DNA from: Nemertoderma westbladi
Taxonomy: Eukaryota; Xenacoelomorpha; Nemertodermatida; Nemertodermatidae
NCBI GenBank assembly: GCA_032718475.1
Contig: JAUCBJ010006407.1
Location: 1 to 42,267, forward strand
Length of the DNA stretch: 42,267 bases
Reading direction: 5' to 3'
Shown: piece by piece, positions 11,079 through 24,516 of the stretch
Position numbering within the stretch: the first letter of the stretch is position 1
Layout of the letters: each line of letters begins with the position of its first letter
Program-made: the position numbers and the translations under genes
Notes under the pieces: generated by a model
What the model was told of the DNA's origin: nothing
The model's database searches: none
Seen by the model: the letters and a program-made list of their open reading frames with translations, nothing else

Positions 11079-13492
11079 TGGAAGCCAGAATGAGTTCCAC
11101 ACTCACACTGGGCCTGGAACTGGGAGCCAGAATGAGTTCCACACTCACACTGGACCAGGAACTGGAAGCCAGAATACGAGTTCCACACTCACACAGGGCC
11201 TGGAACTGGAAGCCAGAATACGAGTTCCACACTCACACTGGGCCTGGAAGAAGCCAGAATACGAGTTCCACACTCACACACGGCCTGGAACTGGATGCCA
11301 GAATGAGTTCCACACTCACACTGGGCCAGGAACTGGAAGCCAGAATACGAGTTCCACACTCACACAGGGCCTGGAACTGGAAGCCAGAATACGAGTTCCA
11401 CACTCACACAGGGCCTGGAACTGGAAGCCAGAATACGAGTTCCACACTCACACAGGGCCTGGAACTGGAAGCCAGAATACGAGTTCCACACTCACACTGG
11501 GCCTGGAAGAAGCCAGAATACGAGTTCCACACTCACACACGGCCTGGAACTGGATGCCAGAATGAGTTCCACACTCACACTGGGCCTGGAACTGGGAGCC
11601 AGAATGAGTTCCACACTCACACTGGACCAGGAACTGGAAGCCAGAATACGAGTTCCACACTCACACAGGGCCTGGAACTGGAAGCCAGAATACGAGTTCC
11701 ACACTCACACTGGGCCTGGAAGAAGCCAGAATACGAGTTCCACACTCAAACTGGACCAGGAACTGGAAGCCAGAATACGAGTTCCACACTCACACAGGGC
11801 CTGGAACTGGAAGCCAGAATACGAGTTCCACACTCACACACGGCCTGGAACTGGATGCGAGAATGAGTTCCACACTCACACTGGGCCTGGAACTGGAAAC
11901 CAGAATGAGTTCCACACTCACACTGGACCAGGAACTGGAAGCCAGAATGAGTTCCACACTCACACTGGGCCTGGAACTGGGAGCCAGAATGAGTTCCACA
12001 CTCACACTGGACCAGGAACTGGAAGCCAGAATACGAGTTCCACACTCACACAGGGCCTGGAACTGGAAGCCAGAATACGAGTTCCACACTCACACAGGGC
12101 CTGGAACTGGAAGCCAGAATACGAGTTCCACACTCACACTGGGCCTGGAAGAAGCCAGAATACGAGTTCCACACTCACACACGGCCTGGAACTGGAAGCC
12201 AGAATGAGTTCCACACTCACACTGGGCCTGGAACTGGGAGCCAGAATGAGTTCCACACTCACACTGGACCAGGAACTGGAAGCCAGAATACGAGTTCCAC
12301 ACTCACACAGGGCCTGGAACTGGAAGCCAGAATACGAGTTCCACACTCACACTGGGCCTGGAAGAAGCCAGAATACGAGTTCCACACTCACACACGGCCT
12401 GGAACTGGATGCGAGAATGAGTTCCACACTCACACACGGCCTGGAACTGGAAGCCAGAATGAGTTCCACACTCACACTGGGCCTGGAACTGGGAGCCAGA
12501 ATGAGTTCCACACTCACACTGGACCAGGAACTGGAAGCCAGAATACGAGTTCCACACTCACACAGGGCCTGGAACTGGAAGCCAGAATACGAGTTCCACA
12601 CTCACACTGGGCCTGGAAGAAGCCAGAATACGAGTTCCACACTCACACACGGCCTGGAACTGGAAGCCAGAATGAGTTCCACACTCACACTGGGCCTGGA
12701 ACTGGGAGCCAGAATGAGTTCCACACTCACACTGGACCAGGAACTGGAAGCCAGAATACGAGTTCCACACTCACACAGGGCCTGGAACTGGAAGCCAGAA
12801 TACGAGTTCCACACTCACACTGGGCCTGGAAGAAGCCAGAATACGAGTTCCACACTCACACACGGCCTGGAACTGGATGCGAGAATGAGTTCCACACTCA
12901 CACTGGGCCTGGAACTGGATGCCAGAATACGAGTTCCACACTCACACAGGGCCTGGAACTGGGAGCCAGAATGAGTTCCACACTCACACTGGACCAGGAA
13001 CTGGAAGCCAGAATGAGTTTCACACTCAAACTGGACCAGGAACTGGAAGCCAGAATGAGTTCCACACTCACACTGGACCAGGAACTGGAAGCCAGAATAC
13101 GAGTTCCACACTCACACACGGCCTCGAACTGGAAGCCAGAATGAGTTCCACACTCACACTGGGCCTGGAACTGGGAGCCAGAATGTGTTCCACACTCACA
13201 CTGGGCCTGGAACTGGAAGCCAGAATGAGTTCCACACTCAAACTGGACCAGGAACTGGAAGCCAGAATGAGTTTCACACTCAAACTGGACCAGGAACTGG
13301 AAGCCAGAATGAGTTCCACACTCACACTGGACCAGGAACTGGAAGCCAGAATACGAGTTCCACACTCACACACGGCCTCGAACTGGAAGCCAGAATGAGT
13401 TCCACACTCACACACGGCCTGGAACTGGGAGCCAGAATGAGTTCCACACTCACACTGGACCAGGAACTGGAAGCCAGAATGAGTTCCACACT
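11079..13492. repeat. Higher-order repeat in satellite A, copy 2
   Basis: This is the second copy of the ~2.4 kb block at 8433-10846, offset 2,646 bp, with about 230 bp of other units between the copies. The copies diverge after about 13492, where ctcaaactgg replaces the ctcacactgg of copy 1. Near-identity over kilobases points to recent unequal exchange or, less likely, an assembly duplication. Confidence 0.9.
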
Positions 13493-16400
13493 CAAACTGG
13501 ACCAGGAACTGGAAGCCAGAATGAGTTTCACACTCAAACTGGACCAGGAACTGGAAGCCAGAATGAGTTCCACACTCACACTGGACCAGGAACTGGAAGC
13601 CAGAATACGAGTTCCACACTCACACAGGGCCTGGAACTGGATGCGAGAATGAGTTCCACACTCACACACGGCCTGGAACTGGGAGCCAGAATGAGTTCCA
13701 CACTCACACTGGACCAGGAACTGGAAGCCAGAATGAGTTCCACACTCAAACTGGACCAGGAACTGGAAGCCAGAATGAGTTTCACACTCAAACTGGACCA
13801 GGAACTGGAAGCCAGAATGAGTTCCACACTCAAACTGGACCAGGAACTGGAAGCCAGAATAAGAGTTCCACACTCACACAGGGCCTGGAACTGGATGCGA
13901 GAATGAGTTCCACACTCACACTGGACCAGGAACTGGAAGCCAGAATGAGTTCCACACTCACACACGGCCTGGAACTGGATGCGAGAATGAGTTCCACACT
14001 CACACAGGGCCTGGAACTGGAAGCCAGAATAAGAGTTCCACACTCACACACGGCCTGGAACTGGGAGCCAGAATGAGTTCCACACTCACACTGGACCAGG
14101 AACTGGAAGCCAGAATGAGTTCCACACTCACACACGGCCTGGAACTGGGAGCCAGAATGAGTTCCACACTCACACTGGACCAGGAACTGGAAGCCAGAAT
14201 GAGTTCCACACTCAAACTGGACCAGGAACTGGAAGCCAGAATGAGTTCCACACTCACACTGGACCAGGAACTGGAAGCCAGAATGAGTTCCACACTCACA
14301 CTGGGCCTGGAACTGGGAGCCAGAATGAGTTCCACACTCACACTGGACCAGGAACTGGAAGCCAGAATGAGTTCCACACTCAAACTGGACCAGGAACTGG
14401 AAGCCAGAATGAGTTCCACACTCACACACGGCCTGGAACTGGAAGCCAGAATGAGTTCCACACTCACACTGGACCAGGAACTGGAAGCCAGAATGAGTTC
14501 CACACTCAAACTGGACCAGGAACTGGAAGCCAGAATGAGTTCCACACTCACACACGGCCTGGAACTGGAAGCCAGAATGAGTTCCACACTCACACACGGC
14601 CTGGAACTGGGAGCCAGAATGAGTTCCACACTCACACTGGACCAGGAACTGGAAGCCAGAATGAGTTCCACACTCAAACTGGACCAGGAACTGGAAGCCA
14701 GAATGAGTTTCACACTCAAACTGGACCAGGAACTGGGAGCCAGAATGAGTTCCACACTCAAACTGGACCAGGAACTGGAAGCCAGAATGAGTTTCACACT
14801 CAAACTGGACCAGGAACTGGAAGCCAGAATGAGTTCCACACTCACACTGGACCAGGAACTGGAAGCCAGAATACGAGTTCCACACTCACACACGGCCTCG
14901 AACTAGAAGCCAGAATGAGTTCCACACTCACACTGGACCAGGAACTGGAAGCCAGAATGAGTTTCACACTCAAACTGGACCAGGAACTGGAAGCCAGAAT
15001 GAGTTCCACACTCACACTGGACCAGGAACTGGAAGCCAGAATACGAGTTCCACACTCACACAGGGCCTGGAACTGGAAGCCAGAATACGAGTTCCACACT
15101 CACACTGGGCCTGGAAGAAGCCAGAATACGAGTTCCACACTCACACACGGCCTGGAACTGGATGCGAGAATGAGTTCCACACTCACACACGGCCTGGAAC
15201 TGGGAGCCAGAATGAGTTCCACACTCACACTGGACCAGGAACTGGAAGCCAGAATGAGTTCCACACTCAAACTGGACCAGGAACTGGAAGCCAGAATGAG
15301 TTTCACACTCAAACTGGACCAGGAACTGGGAGCCAGAATGAGTTCCACACTCAAACTGGACCAGGAACTGGAAGCCAGAATGAGTTTCACACTCAAACTG
15401 GACCAGGAACTGGAAGCCAGAATGAGTTCCACACTCACACTGGACCAGGAACTGGAAGCCAGAATACGAGTTCCACACTCACACACGGCCTCGAACTAGA
15501 AGCCAGAATGAGTTCCACACTCACACTGGACCAGGAACTGGAAGCCAGAATGAGTTTCACACTCAAACTGGACCAGGAACTGGAAGCCAGAATGAGTTCC
15601 ACACTCACACTGGACCAGGAACTGGAAGCCAGAATACGAGTTCCACACTCACACAGGGCCTGGAACTGGAAGCCAGAATACGAGTTCCACACTCACACTG
15701 GGCCTGGAAGAAGCCAGAATACGAGTTCCACACTCACACACGGCCTGGAACTGGATGCGAGAATGAGTTCCACACTCACACACGGCCTGGAACTGGGAGC
15801 CAGAATGAGTTCCACACTCACACTGGACCAGGAACTGGAAGCCAGAATGAGTTTCACACTCAAACTGGACCAGGAACTGGAAGCCAGAATGAGTTCCACA
15901 CTCACACTGGACCAGGAACTGGAAGCCAGAATACGAGTTCCACACTCACACACGGCCTCGAACTGGAAGCCAGAATGAGTTCCACACTCACACTGGGCCT
16001 GGAACTGGGAGCCAGAATGAGTTCCACACTCACACTGGGCCTGGAACTGGAAGCCAGAATACGAGTTCCACACTCACACAGGGCCTGGAACTGGAAGCCA
16101 GAATACGAGTTCCACACTCACACTGGGCCTGGAAGAAGCCAGAATACGAGTTCCACACTCAAACTGGACCAGGAACTGGAAGCCAGAATGAGTTTCACAC
16201 TCAAACTGGACCAGGAACTGGAAGCCAGAATGAGTTTCACACTCAAACTGGACCAGGAACTGGAAGCCAGAATGAGTTTCACACTCAAACTGGACCAGGA
16301 ACTGGGAGCCAGAATGAGTTCCACACTCAAACTGGACCAGGAACTGGAAGCCAGAATGAGTTTCACACTCAAACTGGACCAGGAACTGGAAGCCAGAATG

Positions 16401-18995
16401 AGTTCCACACTCACACTGGACCAGGAACTGGAAGCCAGAATACGAGTTCCACACTCACACACGGCCTCGAACTAGAAGCCAGAATGAGTTCCACACTCAC
16501 ACTGGACCAGGAACTGGAAGCCAGAATGAGTTTCACACTCAAACTGGACCAGGAACTGGAAGCCAGAATGAGTTCCACACTCACACTGGACCAGGAACTG
16601 GAAGCCAGAATACGAGTTCCACACTCACACAGGGCCTGGAACTGGAAGCCAGAATACGAGTTCCACACTCACACTGGGCCTGGAAGAAGCCAGAATACGA
16701 GTTCCACACTCACACACGGCCTGGAACTGGATGCGAGAATGAGTTCCACACTCACACACGGCCTGGAACTGGGAGCCAGAATGAGTTCCACACTCACACT
16801 GGACCAGGAACTGGAAGCCAGAATGAGTTTCACACTCAAACTGGACCAGGAACTGGAAGCCAGAATGAGTTCCACACTCACACTGGACCAGGAACTGGAA
16901 GCCAGAATACGAGTTCCACACTCACACAGGGCCTGGAACTGGAAGCCAGAATGAGTTCCACACTCACACTGGGCCTGGAACTGGGAGCCAGAATGAGTTC
17001 CACACTCACACTGGGCCTGGAACTGGAAGCCAGAATACGAGTTCCACACTCACACTGGGCCTGGAAGAAGCCAGAATACGAGTTCCACACTCACACTGGG
17101 CCTGGAACTGGAAGCCAGAATGAGTTCCACACTCACACTGGGCCAGGAACTGGATGCCAGAATGAGATCCACACTCACACTGGACCAGGAACTGGAAACC
17201 AGAATGAGTTCCACACTCACACTGGACCAGGAACTGGAAGCCAGAATGAGTTCCACACTCACACTGGACCAGGAACTGGAAGCCAGAATGAGTTCCACAC
17301 TCACACAGGGCCTGGAACTGGAAGCCAGAATGAGTTCCACACTCACACTGGGCCTGGAACTGGATGCGAGAATGAGTTCCACACTCAAACTGGACCAGGA
17401 ACTGGAAGCCAGAATGAGTTCCACACTCACGCTGGGCTTGGAAGAAGCCAGAATACGAGTTCCACACTCACACTGGGCCTGGAACTGGAAGCCAGAATGA
17501 GTTCCACACTCACACTGGGCCAGGAACTGGATGCCAGAATGAGATCCACACTCACACTGGACCAGGAACTGGAAACCAGAATGAGTTCCACACTCACACT
17601 GGACCAGGAACTGGAAGCCAGAATGAGTTCCACACTCACACTGGACCAGGAACTGGAAGCCAGAATGAGTTCCACACTCACACTGGACCAGGAACTGGAA
17701 GCCAGAATGAGTTCCACACTCACACTGGACCAGGAACTGGAAGCCAGAATACGAGTTCCACACTCACACTGGGCTTGGAAGAAGCCAGAATACGAGTTCC
17801 ACACTCACACTGGGCCTGGAACTGGAAGCCAGAATGAGTTCCACACTCACACTGGACCAGGAACTGGAAGCCAGAATGAGTTCCACACTCACACTGGACC
17901 AGGAACTGGAAGCCAGAATGAGTTCCACACTCACACTGGACCAGGAACTGGAAGCCAGAATGAGTTCCACACTCACACTGGACCAGGAACTGGAAGCCAG
18001 AATGAGTTCCACACTCACACTGGACCAGGAACTGGAAGCCAGAATGAGTTCCACACTCACACTGGACCAGGAACTGGAAGCCAGATTGAGTTCCACACTC
18101 ACACTGGACCAGGAACTGGAAGCCAGAATGAGTTCCACACTCACACTGGGCCTGGAACTGGAAGCCAGAATGAGTTCCACACTCACACTGGGCCTGGAAC
18201 TGGAAGCCAGAATGAGTTCCACACTCACACTGGACCAGGAACTGGAAGCCAGATTGAGTTCCACACTCACACTGGACCAGGAACTGGAAGCCAGAATGAG
18301 TTCCACACTCACACTGGGCCTGGAACTGGAAGCCAGAATGAGTTCCACACTCACACTGGACCAGGAACTGGAAGCCAGAATGAGTTCCACACTCACACTG
18401 GACCAGGAACTGGAAGCCAGAATGAGTTCCACACTCACACTGGGCCTGGAACAACTGGAAACCAGAATGAGTTCCAGACTCACACTGGGCCTGGAACTGG
18501 AAGCCAGAATACGAGTTCAACACTCACACTGGGCCTGAAACTAGAAACCAGAATACGAGTTCCACACTCACACTGGGCCTGGAACTGGAAGCCAGAGTGA
18601 GATCCACACTCACACTGGGCCTGGAACTGGAAGCCAGAATGAGTTCCAGACTCACACTGGACCAGGAACTGGAAGCCAGAATGAGTTCCACACTCACACT
18701 GGACCAGGAACTGGAAGCCAGAATGAGTTCCACACTCACACTGGGCCTGGAACTGGAAACCAGAATGACTTCCATACTCACACTGGGCCTGGATCTGGAA
18801 GCCAGAATACGAGTTCAACACTCACACTGGGCCTGAAACTGGAAACCAGAATACGAGTTCCACACTCACACTGGGCCTGGAACTGGAAACCAGAATGAGT
18901 TCCAGACTCACACTGGACCAGGAACTGGAAGCCAGAATGAGTTCCACACTCACGCTGGGCCTGGAACTGAAGCCAGAATACGAGTTCCACACTCA

Positions 18996-19283
18996 GAGCA
19001 AAATTTGCGGTCTCTTGAATAGGATAATTGCAGTTTTGACACTTCTTATCCATTGCTATTTAATATTGGCGCTATTTAATATTGGCGCTATTTAATATTG
19101 GCGCTATTTAATATTGGCCTACTAAAATATATTACTAATATTGATTATCAATTTTACTTTATACGTTCTTCATATACTTAATGTACATTTACATATCGTA
19201 GTTTATGTATAGTATCGCAATTAATTGCATTACATATTTCAATAAAAACTTATTAACTTTGGTGGTGCTTAGAAATGAGTTTG
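18996..19283. other. Spacer between satellites A and B
   Basis: Unique AT-rich sequence of 288 bp joins the two unrelated arrays. It contains the four-copy 16-bp repeat at 19055-19118 and no gene. An aataaa at 19240-19245 is probably fortuitous. Confidence 0.7.
19055..19118. repeat. 16-bp tandem repeat, 4 exact copies
   Basis: gctatttaatattggc occurs four times head to tail without a mismatch. It is a young minisatellite in the spacer between the large arrays. Confidence 0.95.
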
Positions 19284-22200
19284 CAATACTGTAGGCTACC
19301 TATCAGTGTTGCTTTACAATACTGTAGGCTATCTATCAGTGTTGCTTTACAATACTGTAGGCTATCTATCAGTGTTGATTTACAATCAGTGCTGCTGCAA
19401 TACTGTAGGCTATATACCAGTGTTGTTTTACAATCAGTGCTGCTGCAATACTGTAGGCTATCTATCAGTGTTGCTTTACAATACTGTAGGCTATATATCA
19501 GTGTTGCTTTACAATACTGTAGGCTATCTATCAGTGTTGCTTTACAATCAGTGCTGCTGCAATACTGTAGGCTATCTACCAGTGTTGTTTTACAATCAGT
19601 GCTGCTGCAATACTGTAGGCTATCTATCAGTGTTGCTTTACAATACTGTAGGCTATCTATCAGTGTTGCTTTACAATACTGTAGGCTATCTATCAGTGTT
19701 GATTTACAATACTGTAGGCTATCTCTCAGTGTTGCTTAACAATCAGTGCTGCTGCAATACTGTAGGCTATCTATCAGTGTTGCTTTACAATCAGTGCTGC
19801 TGCAATACTGTAGGCTATCTATCAGTGTTGCTTTACAATACTGTAGGCTATCTCTCAGTGTTGCTTTACAATCAGTGCTGCTGCAATACTGTAGGCTATC
19901 TATCAGTGTTGCTTTACAATACTGTAGGCTATCTATCAGTGTTGCTTTACAATACTGTAGGCTATCTATCAGTGTTGCTTTACAATACTGTAGGCTATCT
20001 ATCAGTGTTGCTTTACAATACTGTAGGCTATCTATCAGTGTTGCTTTACAATACTGTAGGCTATCTATCAGTGTTGTTTTACAATATGTGCTACTGCAAT
20101 ACTGTAGGCTATCTATCAGTGTTGCTTTACAATCAGTGCTACTGCAATACTGTAGGCTATCTATCAGTGTTGCTTTACAATGCTGTAGGCTATCTATCAG
20201 TGTTACTTTATAATACTGTAGGCTATCTATCAGTGTTGCTTTACAATCAGTGATGCTGCAATACTGTAGGCTATCTATCAGTGTTACTTTACAATACTGT
20301 AGGCTATCTATCAGTGTTACTTTACAATACTGTAGGCTATCTATCAGTGTTGCTTTACAATACTGTAGGCTATCTATCAGTGTTGCTTTACAATCAGTGC
20401 TGCTGCAATACTGTAGGCTATCTATCAGTGTTGCTTTACAATACTGTAGGCTATCTATCAGTGTTGCTTTACAATCAGTGCTGCTGCGATACTGTAGGCT
20501 ATCTATCAGTGTTACTTTACAATACTGTAGGCTATCTATCAGTGTTACTTTACAATACTGTAGGCTATCTATCAGTGTTGCTTTACAATACTGTAGGCTA
20601 TCTATCAGTGTTACTTTACAATACTGTAGGCTATCTATCAGTGTTACTTTACAATACTGTAGGCTATCTATCAGTGTTACTTTACAATACTGTAGGCTAT
20701 CTATCAGTGTTGTTTTACAATCTGTGCTGCTGCAATACTGTACGATATCTATCAGTGTTGCTTTACAATACTGTAGGCTATCTATCAGTGTTGCGCTTTA
20801 CAATCAGTGCTACTGCAATACTGTAGGCTATCAGTGTTGCTTTACAATCAGTGATACTGCAATACTGAGGCTATCTATCAGTGTTGCTTTACAATCAGTG
20901 CTGCTGCAATACTGTAGGCTATCTATCAGTGCTGCTGCAATACTGTAGGCTATTTATCAGTGTTGCTTTACAATCAGTGCTGCTGCAATACTGTAGGCTA
21001 TCTATCAGTGTTGCTTTACAATACTGTAGGCTATCTATCAGTGTTGCTTTACAATCAGTGCTGCTGCAATACTGTAGGCTATCTATCAGTGTTGCTTTAC
21101 AATACTGTAGGCTATCTATCAGTGTTGCTTTACAATCAGTGCTGCTGCAATACTGTAGGCTATCTATCAGTGTTGCTTTACAATACTGTAGGCTATCTAT
21201 CAGTGTTGCTTTACAATACTGTAGGCTATCTATCAGTGTTGCTTTACAATACTGTAGGCTATCGATCAGTGTTGCTTTACAATACTGTAGGCTATCTATC
21301 AGTGTTGTTTTACAATATGTGCTACTGCAATACTGTAGGCTATCTATCAGTGTTGCTTTACAATCAGTGCTGCTGCAATACTGTAGGCTATCTATCAGTG
21401 TTACTTTACAATACTGTAGGCTATATACCAGTGTTGCTTTACAATCAGTGCTGCTGCAATACTGTAGGCTATCTATCAGTGTTGCTTTACAATGCTGTAG
21501 GCTATCTATCAGTGTTACTTTATAATACTGTAGGGTATCTATCAGTGTTGCTTTACAATCAGTGATGCTGCAATACTGTAGGCTATCTATCAGTGTTGCT
21601 TTACAATCAGTGCTGCTGCAATACTGTAGGCTATCTATCAGTGTTGCTTTACAATACTGTAGGCTATCTATCAGTGCTGCTTTACAATCAGTGCTGCTGC
21701 AATACTGTAGGCTATCTATCAGTGTTGCTTTACAATACTGTAGGCTATCTATCAGTGTTGTTTTACAATATGTGCTACTGCAATACTGTAGGCTATCTAC
21801 CAGTGTAGCTTTACAATCAGTGCTGCTGCAATACTGTAGGCTATCTATCAGTGTTGCTTTACAATACTGTAGGCTATCTATCAGTGTTGCTTTACAATCA
21901 GTGCTGCTGCGATACTGTAGGCTATCTATCAGTGTTACTTTACAATACTGTAGGCTATCTATCAGTGTTGCTTTACAATCAGTGCTGCTGCAATACTGTA
22001 GGCTATCTATCAGTGTTGCTTTACAATCAGTGATGCTGCAATACTGTAGGCTATCTATCAGTGTTGCTTTACAATACTGTAGGCTATCTATCAGTGTTAC
22101 TTTACAATACTGTAGGCTATCTATCAGTGTTGCTTTACAATCAGTGCTGCTGCAATACTGTAGGCTATCTATCAGTGTTGCTTTACAATCAGTGCTGCTG

Positions 22201-24516
22201 CAATACTGTAGGCTATCTATCAGTGTTGCTTTCCAATACTGTAGGATATCTATCAGTGTTGCTTTACAATACTGTAGGATATCTATCAGTGCTGCTGCAA
22301 TACTGTAGGCTTTCTATCAGTGCTGCTGCAATACTCTAGGCTATCTATCAGTGTTGCTTTACAATCAGTGCTGCTGCAATACTGTAGGCTATCTACCAGT
22401 GTTGTTTTACAATCAGTGCTGCTGCAATACTGTAGGCTATTTATCAGTGTTGCTTTACAATACTGTAGGCTATCTATCAGTGTTGTTTTACAATCAGTGC
22501 TGCTGCAATACTGTAGGTTATCTATCAGTGTTGCTTTACAATACTGTAGGCTATCTATCAGTGTTGTTTTACAATCAGTGCTGCTGCAATACTGTAGGCT
22601 ATCTATCAGTGTTGCTTTACAATACTGTAGGCTAACTATCAGTGTTGCTTTACAATCAGTGCTGCTGCAATACTGTAGGCTATCTATCAGTGTTGCTTTA
22701 CAATACTGTAGGCTATCTATCAGTGTTGCTTTACAATACTGTAGGCTATCTATCAGTGTTGCTTTACAATACTGTAGGCTATCGATCAGTGTTGCTTTAC
22801 AATACTGTAGGCTATCTATCAGTGTTGTTTTACAATATGTGCTACTGCAATACTGTAGGCTATCTATCAGTGTTGCTTTACAATCAGTGCTGCTGCAATA
22901 CTGTAGGCTATCTATCAGTGTTGCTTTACAATGCTGTAGGCTATCTATCAGTGTTACTTTATAATACTGTAGGCTATATATCAGTGTTGCTTTACAATCA
23001 GTGATGCTGCAATACTGTAGGCTATCTATCAGTGTTGCTTTACAATCAGTGCTGCTGCAATACTGTAGGCTATCTATCAGTGTTGCTTTACAATACTGTA
23101 GGCTATCTATCAGTGTTGCTTTACAATCAGTGCTGCTGCAGTACTGTAGGCTATCTATCAGTGTTGCTTTACAATACTGTAGGCTATCTATCAGTGTTGT
23201 TTTACAATATGTGCTACTGAAATACTGTAGGCTATCTACCAGTGTTGCTTTACAATCAGTGCTGCTGCAATACTGTAGGCTATCTATCAGTGTTGCTTTA
23301 CAATACTGTAGGCTATCTATCAGTGTTGCTTTACAATCAGTGCTGCTGCGATACTGTAGGCTATCTATCAGTGTTACTTTACAATACTGTAGGCTATCTA
23401 TCAGTGTTGCTTTACAATCAGTGCTGCTGCAATACTGTAGGCTATCTATCAGTGTTGCTTTACAATCAGTGCTGCTGCAATACTGTAGGCTATCTATCAG
23501 TGTTGCTTTACAATACTGTAGGCTATCTCTCAGTGTTGCTTTACAATCAGTGCTGCTGCAATACTGTAGGCTATCTATCAGTGTTGCTTTACAATACTGT
23601 AGGCTATCTATCAGTGTTGCTTTACAATACTGTAGGCTATCTATCAGTGTTGCTTTACAATACTATAGGCTATCTATCAGTGTTGCTTTACAATACTGTA
23701 GGCTATCTATCAGTGTTGCTTTACAATACTGTAGGCTATCTATCAGTGTTGTTTTACAATATGTGCTACTGCAATACTGTAGGCTATCTATCAGTGTTGC
23801 TTTACAATCAGTGCTGCTGCAATACTGTAGGCTATCTATCAGTGTTGCTTTACAATGCTGTAGGCTATCTATCAGTGTTACTTTATAATACTGTAGGCTA
23901 TCTATCATTGTTGCTTTACAATCAGTGATGCTGCAATACTGTAGGCTATCTATCAGTGTTGCTTTACAATCAGTGCTGCTGCAATACTGTAGGCTATCTA
24001 TCAGTGTTGCTTTACAATACTGTAGGCTATCTATCAGTGTTACTTTACAATACTGTAGGCTATCTATCAGTGTTACTTTACAATACTGTAGGCTATCTAT
24101 CAGTGTTGCTTTACAATACTGTAGGCTATCTATCAGTGTTACTTTACAATACTGTAGGCTATCTATCAGTGTTACTTTACAATACTGTAGGCTATCTATC
24201 AGTGTTACTTTACAATACTGTAGGCTATCTATCAGTGTTGTTTTACAATCTGTGCTGCTGCAATACTGTACGATATCTATCAGTGTTGCTTTACAATACT
24301 GTAGGCTATCGATCAGTGTTGCTTTACAATACTGTAGGCTATCTATCAGTGTTGCGCTTTACAATCAGTGCTACTGCAATACTGAGGCTATCTATCAGTG
24401 TTGCTTTACAATCAGTGCTGCTGCAATACTGTAGGCTATCTATCAGTGCTGCTGCAATACTGTAGGCTATTTATCAGTGTTGCTTTACAATCAGTGCTGC
24501 TTTACAATACTGTAGG

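Larger units (their letters stand above)
3566..18995. repeat. Satellite A: ~15.4 kb array of 42-bp units (44- and 41-bp variants)
   Basis: The basic unit runs from gagttccacactcacactgg through accaggaactggaagccag to aat, 42 bp. Frequent variants carry gaatacgagtt (44 bp) or gcctggaagaagcc (41 bp), and gatgcc, gggagcc or ctcaaactgg substitutions. By length there are roughly 360 units. Each holds ggaact...agttcc and ctgg...ccag dyads, so single strands could fold. The 42-bp unit is 14 codons with several stop-free frames, which produces long open frames on both strands. The 44- and 41-bp variants break any shared frame and I see no codon-level constraint. The left part (3.6-7.5 kb) is more heterogeneous. 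17.8-18.5 kb is a run of nearly identical 42-bp units, implying local recent amplification. Confidence 0.97.
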
